Assembly: GCA_016716085.1 (NCBI GenBank)
Contig: JADJWY010000008.1
Span: 186,001 to 250,000, forward strand
Length of the DNA stretch: 64,000 bases
Reading direction: 5' to 3'
From: Hahellaceae bacterium
GTDB lineage: Bacteria; Pseudomonadota; Gammaproteobacteria; Pseudomonadales; Oleiphilaceae
Shown here: positions 1 to 8,480 of the stretch, piece after piece
How the letters are laid out: each line of letters begins with the position of its first letter
Position numbering within the stretch: the first letter of the stretch is position 1
Program-made: the position numbers and the translations under genes
The notes under the pieces: generated by a model
Databases searched by the model: none
What the model was told of the DNA's origin: nothing
What the model saw: the letters and a program-made list of their open reading frames with translations, nothing else

Positions 1-356
1 TTGATTTAGTTTTCTGCAGCGAAGGGCGTTACTACGTGTTGGATTATAAGTCAAATCAGTTGGGCATGGCTGATGCTGATTACACGGAGGCAGCTCTCAG
101 GCATGCCGTGTTAGAAAAGCGTTATGATGTGCAGTACTGCCTTTACCTGCTGGCTTTACATCGGCTACTGAAAAGTCGTTTGCCCGGTTATGACTATGAT
201 ACCCATATGGGCGGCGCGGTCTACGTTTTTCTGCGCGGCATTTCAGGCCCGCGGCGAGGGGTTTTTGCGGAAAGGCCACCTGCCACACTCATACATGCGC
301 TGGATCGTTTATTTCAGGGACAAACGCTGGAGCAGCTAACGCATGACAGTACTTGA
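1..356 (+). CDS. recB: RecB, C-terminal nuclease end (5' truncated by window)
   Basis: The reading frame is open from base 3 and continues off the left edge, so only about 117 C-terminal residues are present. RecB is the helicase-nuclease subunit of RecBCD, which processes double-strand DNA ends for recombination. The visible residues include the hallmark end of the RecB nuclease site, DLVF...GRYYVLDYKSN, where the Asp and the D-Y-K triad belong to the PD-(D/E)XK metal centre. Further on, QYCLYLLALHR and GGAVYVFLRG are typical of the same domain. The stop codon lies inside the next gene, recD, with a 14-base overlap, which implies translational coupling. Identity rests on these motifs and the neighbour. 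Confidence 0.93.
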   Translation, partial: DLVFCSEGRYYVLDYKSNQLGMADADYTEAALRHAVLEKRYDVQYCLYLLALHRLLKSRLPGYDYDTHMGGAVYVFLRGISGPRRGVFAERPPATLIHALDRLFQGQTLEQLTHDST

Positions 357-2478
357 GAATCTTCGTTGCTGGACTGAAGCGGGCTGGTTTCGCCCACTTG
401 ATCTTGCCCTCGCTGAGTTTTTGGCAGCCTTTCCCCCTCAGCAATTGAGGGACGATCGTATTCTCTATGTGGCTGCCCTGGTATCGGTGCAGTTAGGCCG
501 TGGGCATGTGTGTGTTGACCTGGGCCGCTTTTGCGAAAATCCTGCCGGGGTACTGGGTGAGATACCGGAATTTTCGACAGAAGAGGGGCTAGACCTAAGT
601 CAGACTCACTCGCCGCTGAGCGTCCTGCCTGAGCTGGGGCCACATGACTGGCATCGCATCCTCGAGGCAGATGCACGCTGTATGAAGGGTGCTGGCGCCG
701 AGGGTGATGCGCCGTTGCTGCGAGAGGGGCTTCGGGTGTACTTGAGACGCTACGCTCGCATGGAGGCCTTGCTCGAGTCTGAGCTGGCTGCGCGCGCCTT
801 AGCCCGGCAAACCTGGTGTGAAAGTCCGGCGGCGGTCGCCGCGATGCCCAGGCTGTTGCGAATTCTTTTTCCGCAAACAAACGAAGGGCAAGCCGGAATG
901 GATTGGCAGCAGTTCGCCTGTGCATTGGTGGCACGGCAGCGATTTGGGATTATTACAGGTGGCCCTGGAACCGGCAAGACAACCACCGTCGTTCGACTGC
1001 TGGCTGCTCTGCAGGCGTTGCAGGCCCTTCATCAACCGCATCCCTTGCGTATACGATTGGCGGCACCGACTGGAAAAGCCGCCGCGCGCCTGAATGAATC
1101 AATTGCAAGTGCGCTTAACCGCTTGCCTTTAGAAGCCCTTTACGAGGTGATGCGTGTCGGGCAGGGTGAGACCTTGGGAGCCTGCGAGCCATGGGGGGTT
1201 GATCATTTCCGTGCAAGCATCCCCACAAAGGTTTCTACTCTGCATCGTTTATTGGGCAGTCGCCCTGAGTCGCGCAAGTTTCGGCATGACCGTTTTAACC
1301 CGCTGGCTGCAGACATTGTGGTGGTTGATGAAGCTTCCATGGTTGACCTCTCGCTGATGCATGCGCTGGTTGAGGCGCTGGCGCCGACCACGGCGTTGAT
1401 TCTGTTGGGGGACAAGGACCAACTGGCCTCTGTAGACGCTGGAGCGGTATTGGGCGAACTCTGCCAACGGGCAGAACGCGGCTATTATCTTGCTGACACC
1501 GCGCTGGACATGGCTATGCTGGGCGCCCCGTTAACGGATGAGACCTTGCTCCATGCACAGGGACAACCGATTGACCAATGTATTGCCATGCTTCGACAGA
1601 GTCATCGCTTCGATGAAAAGAGTGGCATTGGCCAACTGGCTGCGGCGGTGAACCGGGGAGATACGGTCACTGCCGAAACGATCGCGTTCACCCCCCATTT
1701 CGCCGATATTCGCTGTATTCCCGTCGCCGGACTCCAGGATCAGGGGCTGGTATCGGATCGTCTGACGGCCTGGCTGATCGACGGGGAAACGGATTCCGAA
1801 AACCCATTTAAAGGAAGAGGGCACATTACGTACCTGAGGGTGATGGCCGATAGTCCCCATCGACAGGCTCCGCCTGAGGTATGGCAGAACTGGGCGGAGA
1901 GGGTGCTGAAGGCTTTTTCCAGTTTTCAGGTCTTGTGTGCAACTCGGGAAGGGCGACTCGGCGTGCAGGGTATCAATGAAAGGCTGGCGGGGTCGCTGCT
2001 CGCGAGGGGATTCATTTCACGACGTGACGGATGGTATCCGGGCAGGCCTGTTTTAATGACCCGCAATGATTACAGTCTCGGGCTTATGAATGGCGATATC
2101 GGAATCACTTTGTCGCTTCCTGCTCCGGGCAGAGAGGGGGGGGCTCAGTTCATACTGCGAGTGGCATTCCCGTCAGGAGATGGCTCAGGCGGTGTGCGCT
2201 GGGTTTTACCCAGTCGGCTGCAGGATGTCGAAACGGTCTATGCCATGACGGTGCACAAGTCCCAGGGATCAGAGTTTGAGCATGCCTGTCTGATTTTGCC
2301 TGAGCAGATGAATCCCGTGGTGACACGAGAGCTCATTTATACAGCGATAACGCGGGCGAAAGTAAACTTCAGCCTGGTGGCGGGGAGTCATGAGGTTTTT
2401 CTGGAGGGAATCCGGAAACGCGTGGTACGCGCTTCCGGTTTGGGGCGACGATTAGGGCTTGAAATTGCCGACGTTTAG
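343..2478 (+). CDS. recD: RecD, exodeoxyribonuclease V alpha subunit
   Basis: This is the 5'-3' helicase subunit of RecBCD, 711 residues, somewhat longer than the Escherichia coli protein. The Walker A loop GGPGTGKTTT lies near residues 206-215, Walker B VVVDEASMVDL near 325, and the helicase motif LGDKDQLASVD follows about 30 residues later. The C-terminal UvrD-like motifs MTVHKSQGSEF (near 634) and TAITRAK (near 667) are intact. The ATG sits inside the end of recB, giving a 14-base overlap. The stop overlaps by four bases the stop of the convergent metalloprotease gene. recC would lie upstream of recB, outside the window. No missing key residue was seen. Confidence 0.95.
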   Translation: MTVLENLRCWTEAGWFRPLDLALAEFLAAFPPQQLRDDRILYVAALVSVQLGRGHVCVDLGRFCENPAGVLGEIPEFSTEEGLDLSQTHSPLSVLPELGPHDWHRILEADARCMKGAGAEGDAPLLREGLRVYLRRYARMEALLESELAARALARQTWCESPAAVAAMPRLLRILFPQTNEGQAGMDWQQFACALVARQRFGIITGGPGTGKTTTVVRLLAALQALQALHQPHPLRIRLAAPTGKAAARLNESIASALNRLPLEALYEVMRVGQGETLGACEPWGVDHFRASIPTKVSTLHRLLGSRPESRKFRHDRFNPLAADIVVVDEASMVDLSLMHALVEALAPTTALILLGDKDQLASVDAGAVLGELCQRAERGYYLADTALDMAMLGAPLTDETLLHAQGQPIDQCIAMLRQSHRFDEKSGIGQLAAAVNRGDTVTAETIAFTPHFADIRCIPVAGLQDQGLVSDRLTAWLIDGETDSENPFKGRGHITYLRVMADSPHRQAPPEVWQNWAERVLKAFSSFQVLCATREGRLGVQGINERLAGSLLARGFISRRDGWYPGRPVLMTRNDYSLGLMNGDIGITLSLPAPGREGGAQFILRVAFPSGDGSGGVRWVLPSRLQDVETVYAMTVHKSQGSEFEHACLILPEQMNPVVTRELIYTAITRAKVNFSLVAGSHEVFLEGIRKRVVRASGLGRRLGLEIADV

Positions 2479-3752
2479 TTGAGCAGCTCCAGACGGAACT
2501 TTTGGCTGGCTTCGCCGGTCCATTGCCATTGCCGCAGTTTTGCTCCATTGTCTGTTGAAGCTTTCCGAACCATTAAGACGGTATCGTGCGCGGCTGACCT
2601 CAGACGGTAAGTGCCATCTTCTTGCTTGTCGAGGTACCAACTTGTATTGGATTTTCCGCTGCAGTTCCGCTGATCTGCAGAGGAAACTGCACTTTTACTA
2701 TCGATGGCCAAACACAGGTTGCTGAATACGTTGCGCAACTGATAGCGATGCTGACCTAACGATTTGATCTTCCAGCGCTGAATCTTGCCTTTATGGCAAT
2801 TCCATTGAACAGCGCCGGTACCACCAGCTTTGTTCGCTGACGCAAGTGAAACACATTTGCCGCTGTGGCTGGCTTTAATTAAAAATGTGCCATTGAGCGT
2901 CGGGTTTCCGGGATTGGTATTGCCGCCATTGCTCCCTCCACCGCCATTGTTGCTGCCTCCGCCATTGTTGCTGCCTCCGCCATTGTTGCTGCCTCCGCCA
3001 TTATTTGAACCTCCACCGTTATCCGGTGTTTGAGGCGGTTTGCGGAAGTTACTGACCTCGTCTCTGACCAGCTGGAGTGCCAGCGCACTATTGGCCTCTT
3101 CACCGGATCCTAGCGGGACCCCGCAGGGGAGTCCGCTGCAATCCAGATCGGGATTAGAGAACTTGCCGACTTTGGGCGCTCCATAGGCGCTGGAGTACGC
3201 CATGATGGTGGCGAATACGCCATCAATGCCATGGCCTACACCATAAGTGTAGCGAACACCGCTTTTGTCCCCTTGACGATGAGAATGTGCCAGGCCCATC
3301 GTATGTCCCAGTTCGTGAATCAGGGTGATGGGGCCACAACCTGGACCGACAACGCTGTAACTGTAAGCGGGATCGACCGTCAGAAACGCGATACCGCAGC
3401 TACCGCTTTCATGGAGTTGTGCCACCATGTCTGCGCCCAACGCGTCGCGCTGCGTCTTAACCCAATCATCTTTTTGCAGATTACGCAAAACAGCTTCCAT
3501 GTCACCGCCATCCTCTTCGTGGGGTAACACGCCAACCAGATTAATCTGTACGTCAACCTGACTGTTGGCGTACATGCTGTTCATCTGAGTGACCCAGTTC
3601 TGCATCGCGACAGCAGGTTCTTCCGAAAAATAGGTCTTGGAGTACGCGTCGTGCAGGACTAACAGGTCCAGTGTTTTCGCGCTCGCGAAGGCAGTAGGTA
3701 ACAGGCAGGCGGCCGCAAGGGCCCGGCTGAATGAGCGGACAGTCAGCGACAT
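2475..3752 (-). CDS. Secreted zinc metalloprotease with Gly/Asn linker and ricin-type lectin domain
   Basis: The predicted exported protease has 425 residues. A Sec signal peptide ends near AFASA (residues 21-25). The catalytic metzincin-type zinc site is HELGHTMGLAH at residues 146-156, with the three His ligands and Glu present. A low-complexity linker of GGGSNN repeats occupies about 240-275. The C-terminal third is a ricin-B/CBM13-like trefoil: repeated Q-W motifs (AVQWNCHKGKIQRWKI, KLRQWQWTGEASQKF) mark it as a carbohydrate-binding module. The architecture suggests a secreted, surface-tethering protease. The substrate is unknown; the family resembles peptidyl-Asp and reprolysin-type metallopeptidases. 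The next gene downstream in the leftward direction is convergent recD. The neighbour at 3782-4591 is on the same strand, 29 bases upstream. Confidence 0.8.
   Translation of the reverse strand: MSLTVRSFSRALAAACLLPTAFASAKTLDLLVLHDAYSKTYFSEEPAVAMQNWVTQMNSMYANSQVDVQINLVGVLPHEEDGGDMEAVLRNLQKDDWVKTQRDALGADMVAQLHESGSCGIAFLTVDPAYSYSVVGPGCGPITLIHELGHTMGLAHSHRQGDKSGVRYTYGVGHGIDGVFATIMAYSSAYGAPKVGKFSNPDLDCSGLPCGVPLGSGEEANSALALQLVRDEVSNFRKPPQTPDNGGGSNNGGGSNNGGGSNNGGGSNNGGGGSNGGNTNPGNPTLNGTFLIKASHSGKCVSLASANKAGGTGAVQWNCHKGKIQRWKIKSLGQHRYQLRNVFSNLCLAIDSKSAVSSADQRNCSGKSNTSWYLDKQEDGTYRLRSAAHDTVLMVRKASTDNGAKLRQWQWTGEASQKFRLELLN
2932..3020. repeat. 18-bp in-frame minisatellite encoding GGGSNN linker
   Basis: The unit CCGCCATTGTTGCTGCCT is repeated just over three times at 2941-3000, with degenerate copies on both sides. 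It is a multiple of three and codes for the flexible GGGSNN linker between protease and lectin domains. Copy-number changes would alter linker length without shifting the frame. Confidence 0.85.
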
Positions 3753-3781
3753 AGTGGATTCTCCCGTATTTACGTTGTTTA

Positions 3782-4591
3782 TTATTGTGAGTTGGACTTC
3801 ACTGCAACTTCGTCAGTCACTTCAAAGTCTTGCTTGAACAAGTCGCCACCGGCCGCTATCCAGCCACTGCCATTGCGGGCTTCAAGCACATATTGCCCCA
3901 TCGGGGTTGTGATGCCTGCGACGGTAAGTTGCTTGCCCTGGGTAATGGTGACCTGATTGTCATTGGTAAACTCGGCGATCCGACCATTCCAGGTGACATC
4001 TCCGTGATCGCCCACTTCAACCGATTCGACCAGCAGGGTATAGGTAGCTTTTTCCATCGGAAGCGGCAACTCCAGCAAGTCACCGGCCATCAGTGATTCA
4101 ATGCGGGTGGGTTCAAATTGAACAAAACTGCGACCGTCATGGCGTTCATCGTCACTGAGTTTCAGACTGGGGCCCGGTTCATCCCGTTCCAGCCAGACAG
4201 CACCCTGTTCCATCAATTTTACGACCGATTGGGGGGAGAACGCCTGACCGTCCCGACGTCCCTGCATTTCGTCCACACGCTGTTCGAGCGTTGGGTAGTC
4301 AGCATTTTGATTCAATTCGCTGTAGCGTCGCTCCAATGCCGCCGCAATTCCCTGCTCGGTTTTGGCCTGAGTTGCCGTCCTTGCCGGGACTGTCGGCGTG
4401 ACGTTCCTGACGGGCGACGCGGGGGTAGGTGACAGACTTTCTGAACTCAGTGTATAGGACCCTGCGGACGAGAGGCGCATATCACTCGCCATCGTCAATT
4501 GCAGCTCGTCTGCGGTAAACGCAGTGTAAGATTCATAGCCCACGATCAGCACTGCGAGGCCAATCAAAAGCAGGTTTTCGTTTTTTTTCAA
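3782..4591 (-). CDS. Membrane-anchored periplasmic protein of unknown function, neighbour of the metalloprotease
   Basis: I do not recognise a named family. The 269-residue protein starts with charged MKKNE and one hydrophobic segment (about residues 6-25), probably an uncleaved anchor. A Ser/Pro/Thr-rich stretch and a coiled region (about 70-115) follow, then a compact domain (about 135-250) containing QFEPTRIESLMAGDLLELPLP and a GQYVLEARNGSGWIA motif. The latter part resembles the beta-rich N-terminal regions that precede catalytic domains in some secreted reprolysin-like peptidases. It lies 29 bases upstream of the protease gene on the same strand, so the two are probably co-transcribed. 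An accessory or inhibitor-like role is an inference only. Confidence 0.65.
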   Translation of the reverse strand: MKKNENLLLIGLAVLIVGYESYTAFTADELQLTMASDMRLSSAGSYTLSSESLSPTPASPVRNVTPTVPARTATQAKTEQGIAAALERRYSELNQNADYPTLEQRVDEMQGRRDGQAFSPQSVVKLMEQGAVWLERDEPGPSLKLSDDERHDGRSFVQFEPTRIESLMAGDLLELPLPMEKATYTLLVESVEVGDHGDVTWNGRIAEFTNDNQVTITQGKQLTVAGITTPMGQYVLEARNGSGWIAAGGDLFKQDFEVTDEVAVKSNSQ

Positions 4592-4729
4592 AAGTCCCTC
4601 CGGGTTGGAAGTAAAGTCGCAACGAGTCCTTACTGCGACTCTGTCGAATTTTGATCACTCGATCTTGTGCTCCGAGTATCGCCTTGCTTGTGAAGTGCGT
4701 CAATATTCTCTAGGTAGAATTCCTGAAGC

Positions 4730-5878
4730 TCAGTTGAGCCCCCAGATCTGGGTCAAATTGAGCGGAGGAAGGGGGCAGGGCGGGTGCCAGTCGTGGATGC
4801 GATAGTCGTCCTGATCGGTATGCCGCTGCAGTGGGCCCGCGTAATAGCCACCCTTGGGGTTGATAATGGCTTTTACGCGGGGCGTCGGGGGAATACTGCC
4901 AGCGGCTGATCGGTGGGTGACCAGTGCGATTTCGCCGTTGACCAGCTGGACCAATGCACCGGGCGGAAAAGGGGTGATGACCTCGATCAGCGCCAGGTAG
5001 AGATCAGTGGGTTCCTCGGCGGGCAGGCCAGCAAGAATACTTTGCTGCGCATCGCCAGGGCTGATCGGTTCGCGATAGGCCCTGTCTGTAATCAGTGAGG
5101 TGTAGTATTCCACTGCCGCCAGTATGCGCGCCTCGGCCAGAATTGAGGGTCCTTTCAATTGACCTGGATAACCGCTGCCATCAAAGCGCTCATGGTGCTG
5201 CTCGATGATTCGCAGCCAGTAGTCGTCCTGAATCCCCGCCTGTCGCAGGGCCAGAGCACCCAGTTGTGGGTGTTTATTGATGACTTCCCGCTGCTTTTCG
5301 TTAAGGCTGCTGCGAGACTGGTTGAGTTTATCCTGAAAGGGCAGCAGGGCCAGATTCGCCGTCAAAGCCGCTGCGATGAGTCGTTTTCCACGTTGAATAT
5401 CCAGCCCGAGATTCCGGCTTACCAGGCAACAGAGCAAGGCATGAAAGAGCGCCTGATCCAGGGGTTCAGGTGAGGTTTGGAAGTGGATTTTACCCAGGCA
5501 GGCGTCGGGTTCCTGTTCGCAGAAATCCTCTATCCGGCTCACCAAAAGGCGAATTTTTTTACCGGCTTCAGGATCTCGCTGAGTGATAAGGGTTGCTGCC
5601 GCACGCAAGGGGGTGGCCAGTGTGTCGAATTCCGTAAAGGGATTGACGCCGGCCTTCAGGACCTCAGCCGGACCTGTTCCTCCGCCAGGGCGTTGTATCC
5701 GGCGATCCTCAATGCGCTGATAGATCCCTCGGGTAATGAGGGTTTCGAGCTGTTCGCGTGTACGGACAATATAGCCTTTATTGAGAAGCAGTCGGCCATC
5801 CCCCGTGTAAACTGGAAACTTGAGCGGTTTCCCCAGCAGAATGGCTGTGTAATCCAATCTAACAAAACCGTAACGCAC
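4730..5878 (-). CDS. Degenerate HD-GYP domain protein
   Basis: The 382-residue protein keeps the GYP half of an HD-GYP phosphodiesterase: HHERFDGSGYPGQLKG at about 228-243 and the following KxxxAEARILAAVEYY-like helix. The upstream site that should read HDIGK is replaced by LTANLALLP (about 172-180), so the metal-binding His-Asp pair is missing. A conserved KHP histidine remains at about 203. The N-terminus (1-60) looks like a small domain often found before divergent HD-GYP modules. The start is GTG with a GGAGA Shine-Dalgarno nine bases upstream; an in-frame stop lies just before it. It is probably inactive as a cyclic-di-GMP hydrolase and may be a binding or scaffold protein. Confidence 0.75.
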   Translation of the reverse strand: MRYGFVRLDYTAILLGKPLKFPVYTGDGRLLLNKGYIVRTREQLETLITRGIYQRIEDRRIQRPGGGTGPAEVLKAGVNPFTEFDTLATPLRAAATLITQRDPEAGKKIRLLVSRIEDFCEQEPDACLGKIHFQTSPEPLDQALFHALLCCLVSRNLGLDIQRGKRLIAAALTANLALLPFQDKLNQSRSSLNEKQREVINKHPQLGALALRQAGIQDDYWLRIIEQHHERFDGSGYPGQLKGPSILAEARILAAVEYYTSLITDRAYREPISPGDAQQSILAGLPAEEPTDLYLALIEVITPFPPGALVQLVNGEIALVTHRSAAGSIPPTPRVKAIINPKGGYYAGPLQRHTDQDDYRIHDWHPPCPLPPLNLTQIWGLN

Positions 5879-6074
5879 CGAAATGCTTCTCCATCAGCTG
5901 CTTAACGCAGGTTCTTCATGTGCTTGTGTATTATTTGTTCAGGATAGCGTAGTTTTGCGCATCTGCCCGTTTTGCGTGCACTGGTTTACACTATCGACAA
6001 TGTTGTAGCAATGTGAGGCGTCGGCGTGAATAGATTGGCAAACCTTTGGATGACAGCTTCAGACTGGCCTGCCC

Positions 6075-6428
6075 ATGAATGAGGGCGCGCGGGAAGAGCA
6101 TCTATTTGTTTACGGGTCGCTGAAACCAGGAGAGTCGGCAGAGCACTTTTTGGCGGGAATCGAGGGTATTTGGCGACAGGCCAGTGTATGCGGTCATCAT
6201 TATCCAGATGGACTGCCTCAGACTGGAGGGTATCCTGCCTTAAGCTTGGATACCAGGGGACATCCCGTCGCCGGAATGGTCTTTTCCTCTTCCTTGCTGG
6301 CAGGACACTGGCCCCTGCTCGACGCTTATGAGGGCAGCGCCTACACCCGCGTTCAAACGGAGGTTATCCTGCGGGACGATCATACCTTATGGGCCTGGAT
6401 CTATACGGTTCATTCCGTCGTTCCGTAA
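6075..6428 (+). CDS. Gamma-glutamylcyclotransferase-like (AIG2/GGCT fold) protein
   Basis: This is a small 117-residue protein of the AIG2/GGCT fold. The substrate-loop motif FVYGSLKPGE is at residues 11-20. The catalytic-type acidic residue is in LLDAYEGSAYTRV (about 91-103), the position of the general-base Glu in the family. Such enzymes release 5-oxoproline from gamma-glutamyl amines or peptides; the true substrate cannot be read from sequence. The 3' end overlaps the convergent alpha/beta hydrolase by 19 bases. The 196-base region upstream (5879-6074) holds no gene I can support and presumably carries the promoters of this gene and the HD-GYP gene. Confidence 0.8.
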   Translation: MNEGAREEHLFVYGSLKPGESAEHFLAGIEGIWRQASVCGHHYPDGLPQTGGYPALSLDTRGHPVAGMVFSSSLLAGHWPLLDAYEGSAYTRVQTEVILRDDHTLWAWIYTVHSVVP

Positions 6429-7381
6429 GTCGCGTTCTCGGTAATATGATCTATCAGCTGAGGACAAAGTGCCGGTGGCAGGTCGTGCCCCATCCCAATC
6501 AGGACACGAAGCCGTGAGCCTTTGATGTGTCGCTGTAAATCCTTTCCACCCAGGGGGTGAACCAGTTTGTCTTTTTCGCCGTGTAGTATCAGCGTGGGAC
6601 ATTGAATGCGGGGAATCAGTCGCCGCAGCGTACCGGTGGCGATAATGGCCTGAAGTTGTCGAAGCGCTCCTTCCGGGCAATAGCTGCGCTTGAAATTGTG
6701 AACAAGTAATTGGTGCAGTGCCTGAGTGTCGACAGGGTAGCGGGGGCTACGCACCATATGCCAGAACTCCATCCAGCGCTCGACGACCGCTTCCTGCCGA
6801 TGGGCGGGTGGCGCGGACTGATTGATCAGTCTCAGCAGGCGCATATCAGGCAAGGGTAGTTGAGGGTCGTTGGTCGAGGTGCCGATCAACGTGAGCGACG
6901 CAACCTGATGTGGCTGAGTGGCTGCCAGTATCTGACCGATGCCTCCCCCCATATCCATGCCGACAACATGGACCCGGCGTAATCCGAGCATCTTTATCAA
7001 TTCGGAGGTGTCGGTCGCCATGTCATACAGGGTGTAATTGGCTTCGACGTGCAATTTACTCTGTGCTTTGACAAAGGCAAGACGGGTATTGAAAAGACGG
7101 CGTGAATGGATCTTGTCGGTCAAACCGATATCCCGGTTATCAAAACAAATGACCCGGAAGCCCTGTTCCACCAGACCGTTCAGGAGCGCATCGGGCCAGA
7201 TGGTCATCTGCCAGCCCAGGCCGCCAATCATCAGGATGACCGGATTGTCTGCATGCCCTCGTTCGTGGATGCAGAAGCGTAGCTGGTTGGCTTTGATAAA
7301 GTACGTGCTGTTACTGGTCGTACGCACAACCCGCAGGCGAACGGGTCTATTGTTCTGGGGCGAGGGCGGAATCAGACGCAT
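6410..7381 (-). CDS. Alpha/beta hydrolase with Asp at the nucleophile elbow
   Basis: The 323-residue hydrolase has the usual landmarks: oxyanion region MIGGLGWQM (about 51-59), FDNRDIG (about 80-86), acid LHGEKDKLVHP and a catalytic His in MGHDLPP near the C-terminus. Relatives with this layout usually have GxSMGG at the elbow. Here the sequence is VVGMDMGGGIG, so residue 143 is Asp rather than Ser; the codon is GAT. Haloalkane dehalogenases and epoxide hydrolases use Asp in this place, so a changed chemistry or loss of activity is possible. It is last in a leftward run of five genes starting at 12055, 22 bases after the preceding stop. Confidence 0.82.
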   Translation of the reverse strand: MRLIPPSPQNNRPVRLRVVRTTSNSTYFIKANQLRFCIHERGHADNPVILMIGGLGWQMTIWPDALLNGLVEQGFRVICFDNRDIGLTDKIHSRRLFNTRLAFVKAQSKLHVEANYTLYDMATDTSELIKMLGLRRVHVVGMDMGGGIGQILAATQPHQVASLTLIGTSTNDPQLPLPDMRLLRLINQSAPPAHRQEAVVERWMEFWHMVRSPRYPVDTQALHQLLVHNFKRSYCPEGALRQLQAIIATGTLRRLIPRIQCPTLILHGEKDKLVHPLGGKDLQRHIKGSRLRVLIGMGHDLPPALCPQLIDHITENATYGTTE

Positions 7382-7403
7382 GGTAAGTCGGTTCTTTCGA
7401 TGA

Positions 7404-8453
7404 TCAATTCATATGACAACGCAGCAGGTGGTGCTCAAAAACAGGCCCGATCAGAAGGGTTTTACCGGCGACCGTCGCGACACTGCTACCCGAAAGCTCG
7501 CCGCCATCATTCCGGTAAACCGGTGTCACCGCATAGGTGCGGGGATTAATGCGAACGACGTCTGAAGGGCTGTAGGCCTCCGGATTTTTAGCATGGTCGA
7601 CAAAGTCAAACAGGCGAGGGTGACCGCCCGTCCACAGCTCACCATCATCGCCCCATTCGAGATTATCCAGACCTGTGCCTACGTCAACCGTTCGTTCTTG
7701 CCTCAGCTCGGTGGGCGTCGGGCCAATTTTAAAGACGGATAAGCGGCGAGCGACGACTTCCGCAACATACAGTGTCTTTCCATCGGCAGAGAGATTGATG
7801 CCATTGGCGTAGCGCAGACCCTCCGCTACCCGGTGCCCATCCTGGCCATCAAAATAGGTAACACTGGCCATAGGAAGGCCCAGGTAATCTTCTGCTGTCT
7901 GCATCCAGTGGCTTCGGGGAAAGCCGTGATCACTGGTGGCATAGAAGGTTTCTGGGCCGGTTGCGACCAGATCGTTGGGGGATATCAAATCGGGATAGGT
8001 GATTGAGCGCAGATGCGTTAGAGGGAGTGTGCCATTCACCTTGAAAATTTCGACCCAGTCACTGCCATCCTCGCGATGATTTACGACAAATAAACGTGTG
8101 GATCCGTCCTCGTCCCTAAAAATAGACAGGCCGTGCGGGTGAAAGCTGAACGGTAATTCGGGGGTCAGGCTTATCGGCAATGCGGTGGGACCGTCAACGG
8201 CCATGGCATAAATGTGCCCCTGTCGGGGATTTCCAGCCAGGGTGGACCAACGATCATCTGCTGAAATGTAGACCAAACCGGTGCTGCGATCGATGGTAAT
8301 ATCTTCTCCTCCTGTCACGCCTTCGACGGGTTGGCAGGTGCCGTTAAATGTATTCTCTATGTCCAGTAGCACGCCGGAGTCGCCTATTGTGCGGTAGGCC
8401 AAAAACACAATCAGCGCAATGACGGTGAGGTAAAGTGAGGCGCGCAGGGACAT
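7404..8453 (-). CDS. Paraoxonase/SMP-30-like six-bladed propeller lactonase
   Basis: The 349-residue protein has an N-terminal hydrophobic anchor (about 4-21) and a beta-propeller body. Diagnostic segments are GVTGGEDITIDRSTG, NDLVATGPETFYATSDHGF and GINLSADGKTLYVAE. They match the calcium-binding positions of the paraoxonase/arylesterase and SMP-30 families: Glu and Asp in GGEDI, Asn in PND, Asp in TSDH and Asn in GIN. Such enzymes hydrolyse lactones or aryl esters; the natural substrate here is unknown. It lies between two alpha/beta hydrolases, 27 bases after one and 22 before the other, consistent with one transcript and possibly a shared ester- or lactone-metabolising role. Confidence 0.8.
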   Translation of the reverse strand: MSLRASLYLTVIALIVFLAYRTIGDSGVLLDIENTFNGTCQPVEGVTGGEDITIDRSTGLVYISADDRWSTLAGNPRQGHIYAMAVDGPTALPISLTPELPFSFHPHGLSIFRDEDGSTRLFVVNHREDGSDWVEIFKVNGTLPLTHLRSITYPDLISPNDLVATGPETFYATSDHGFPRSHWMQTAEDYLGLPMASVTYFDGQDGHRVAEGLRYANGINLSADGKTLYVAEVVARRLSVFKIGPTPTELRQERTVDVGTGLDNLEWGDDGELWTGGHPRLFDFVDHAKNPEAYSPSDVVRINPRTYAVTPVYRNDGGELSGSSVATVAGKTLLIGPVFEHHLLRCHMN

Positions 8454-8480
8454 TCCGAATTTCCATCAATTCTGACTAAT

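Noticed and set aside
2941..3000. Short regular repeats that could suggest a CRISPR array
   Set aside because: The unit is 18 bp without spacers and lies in frame inside the protease gene, coding a GGGSNN linker.
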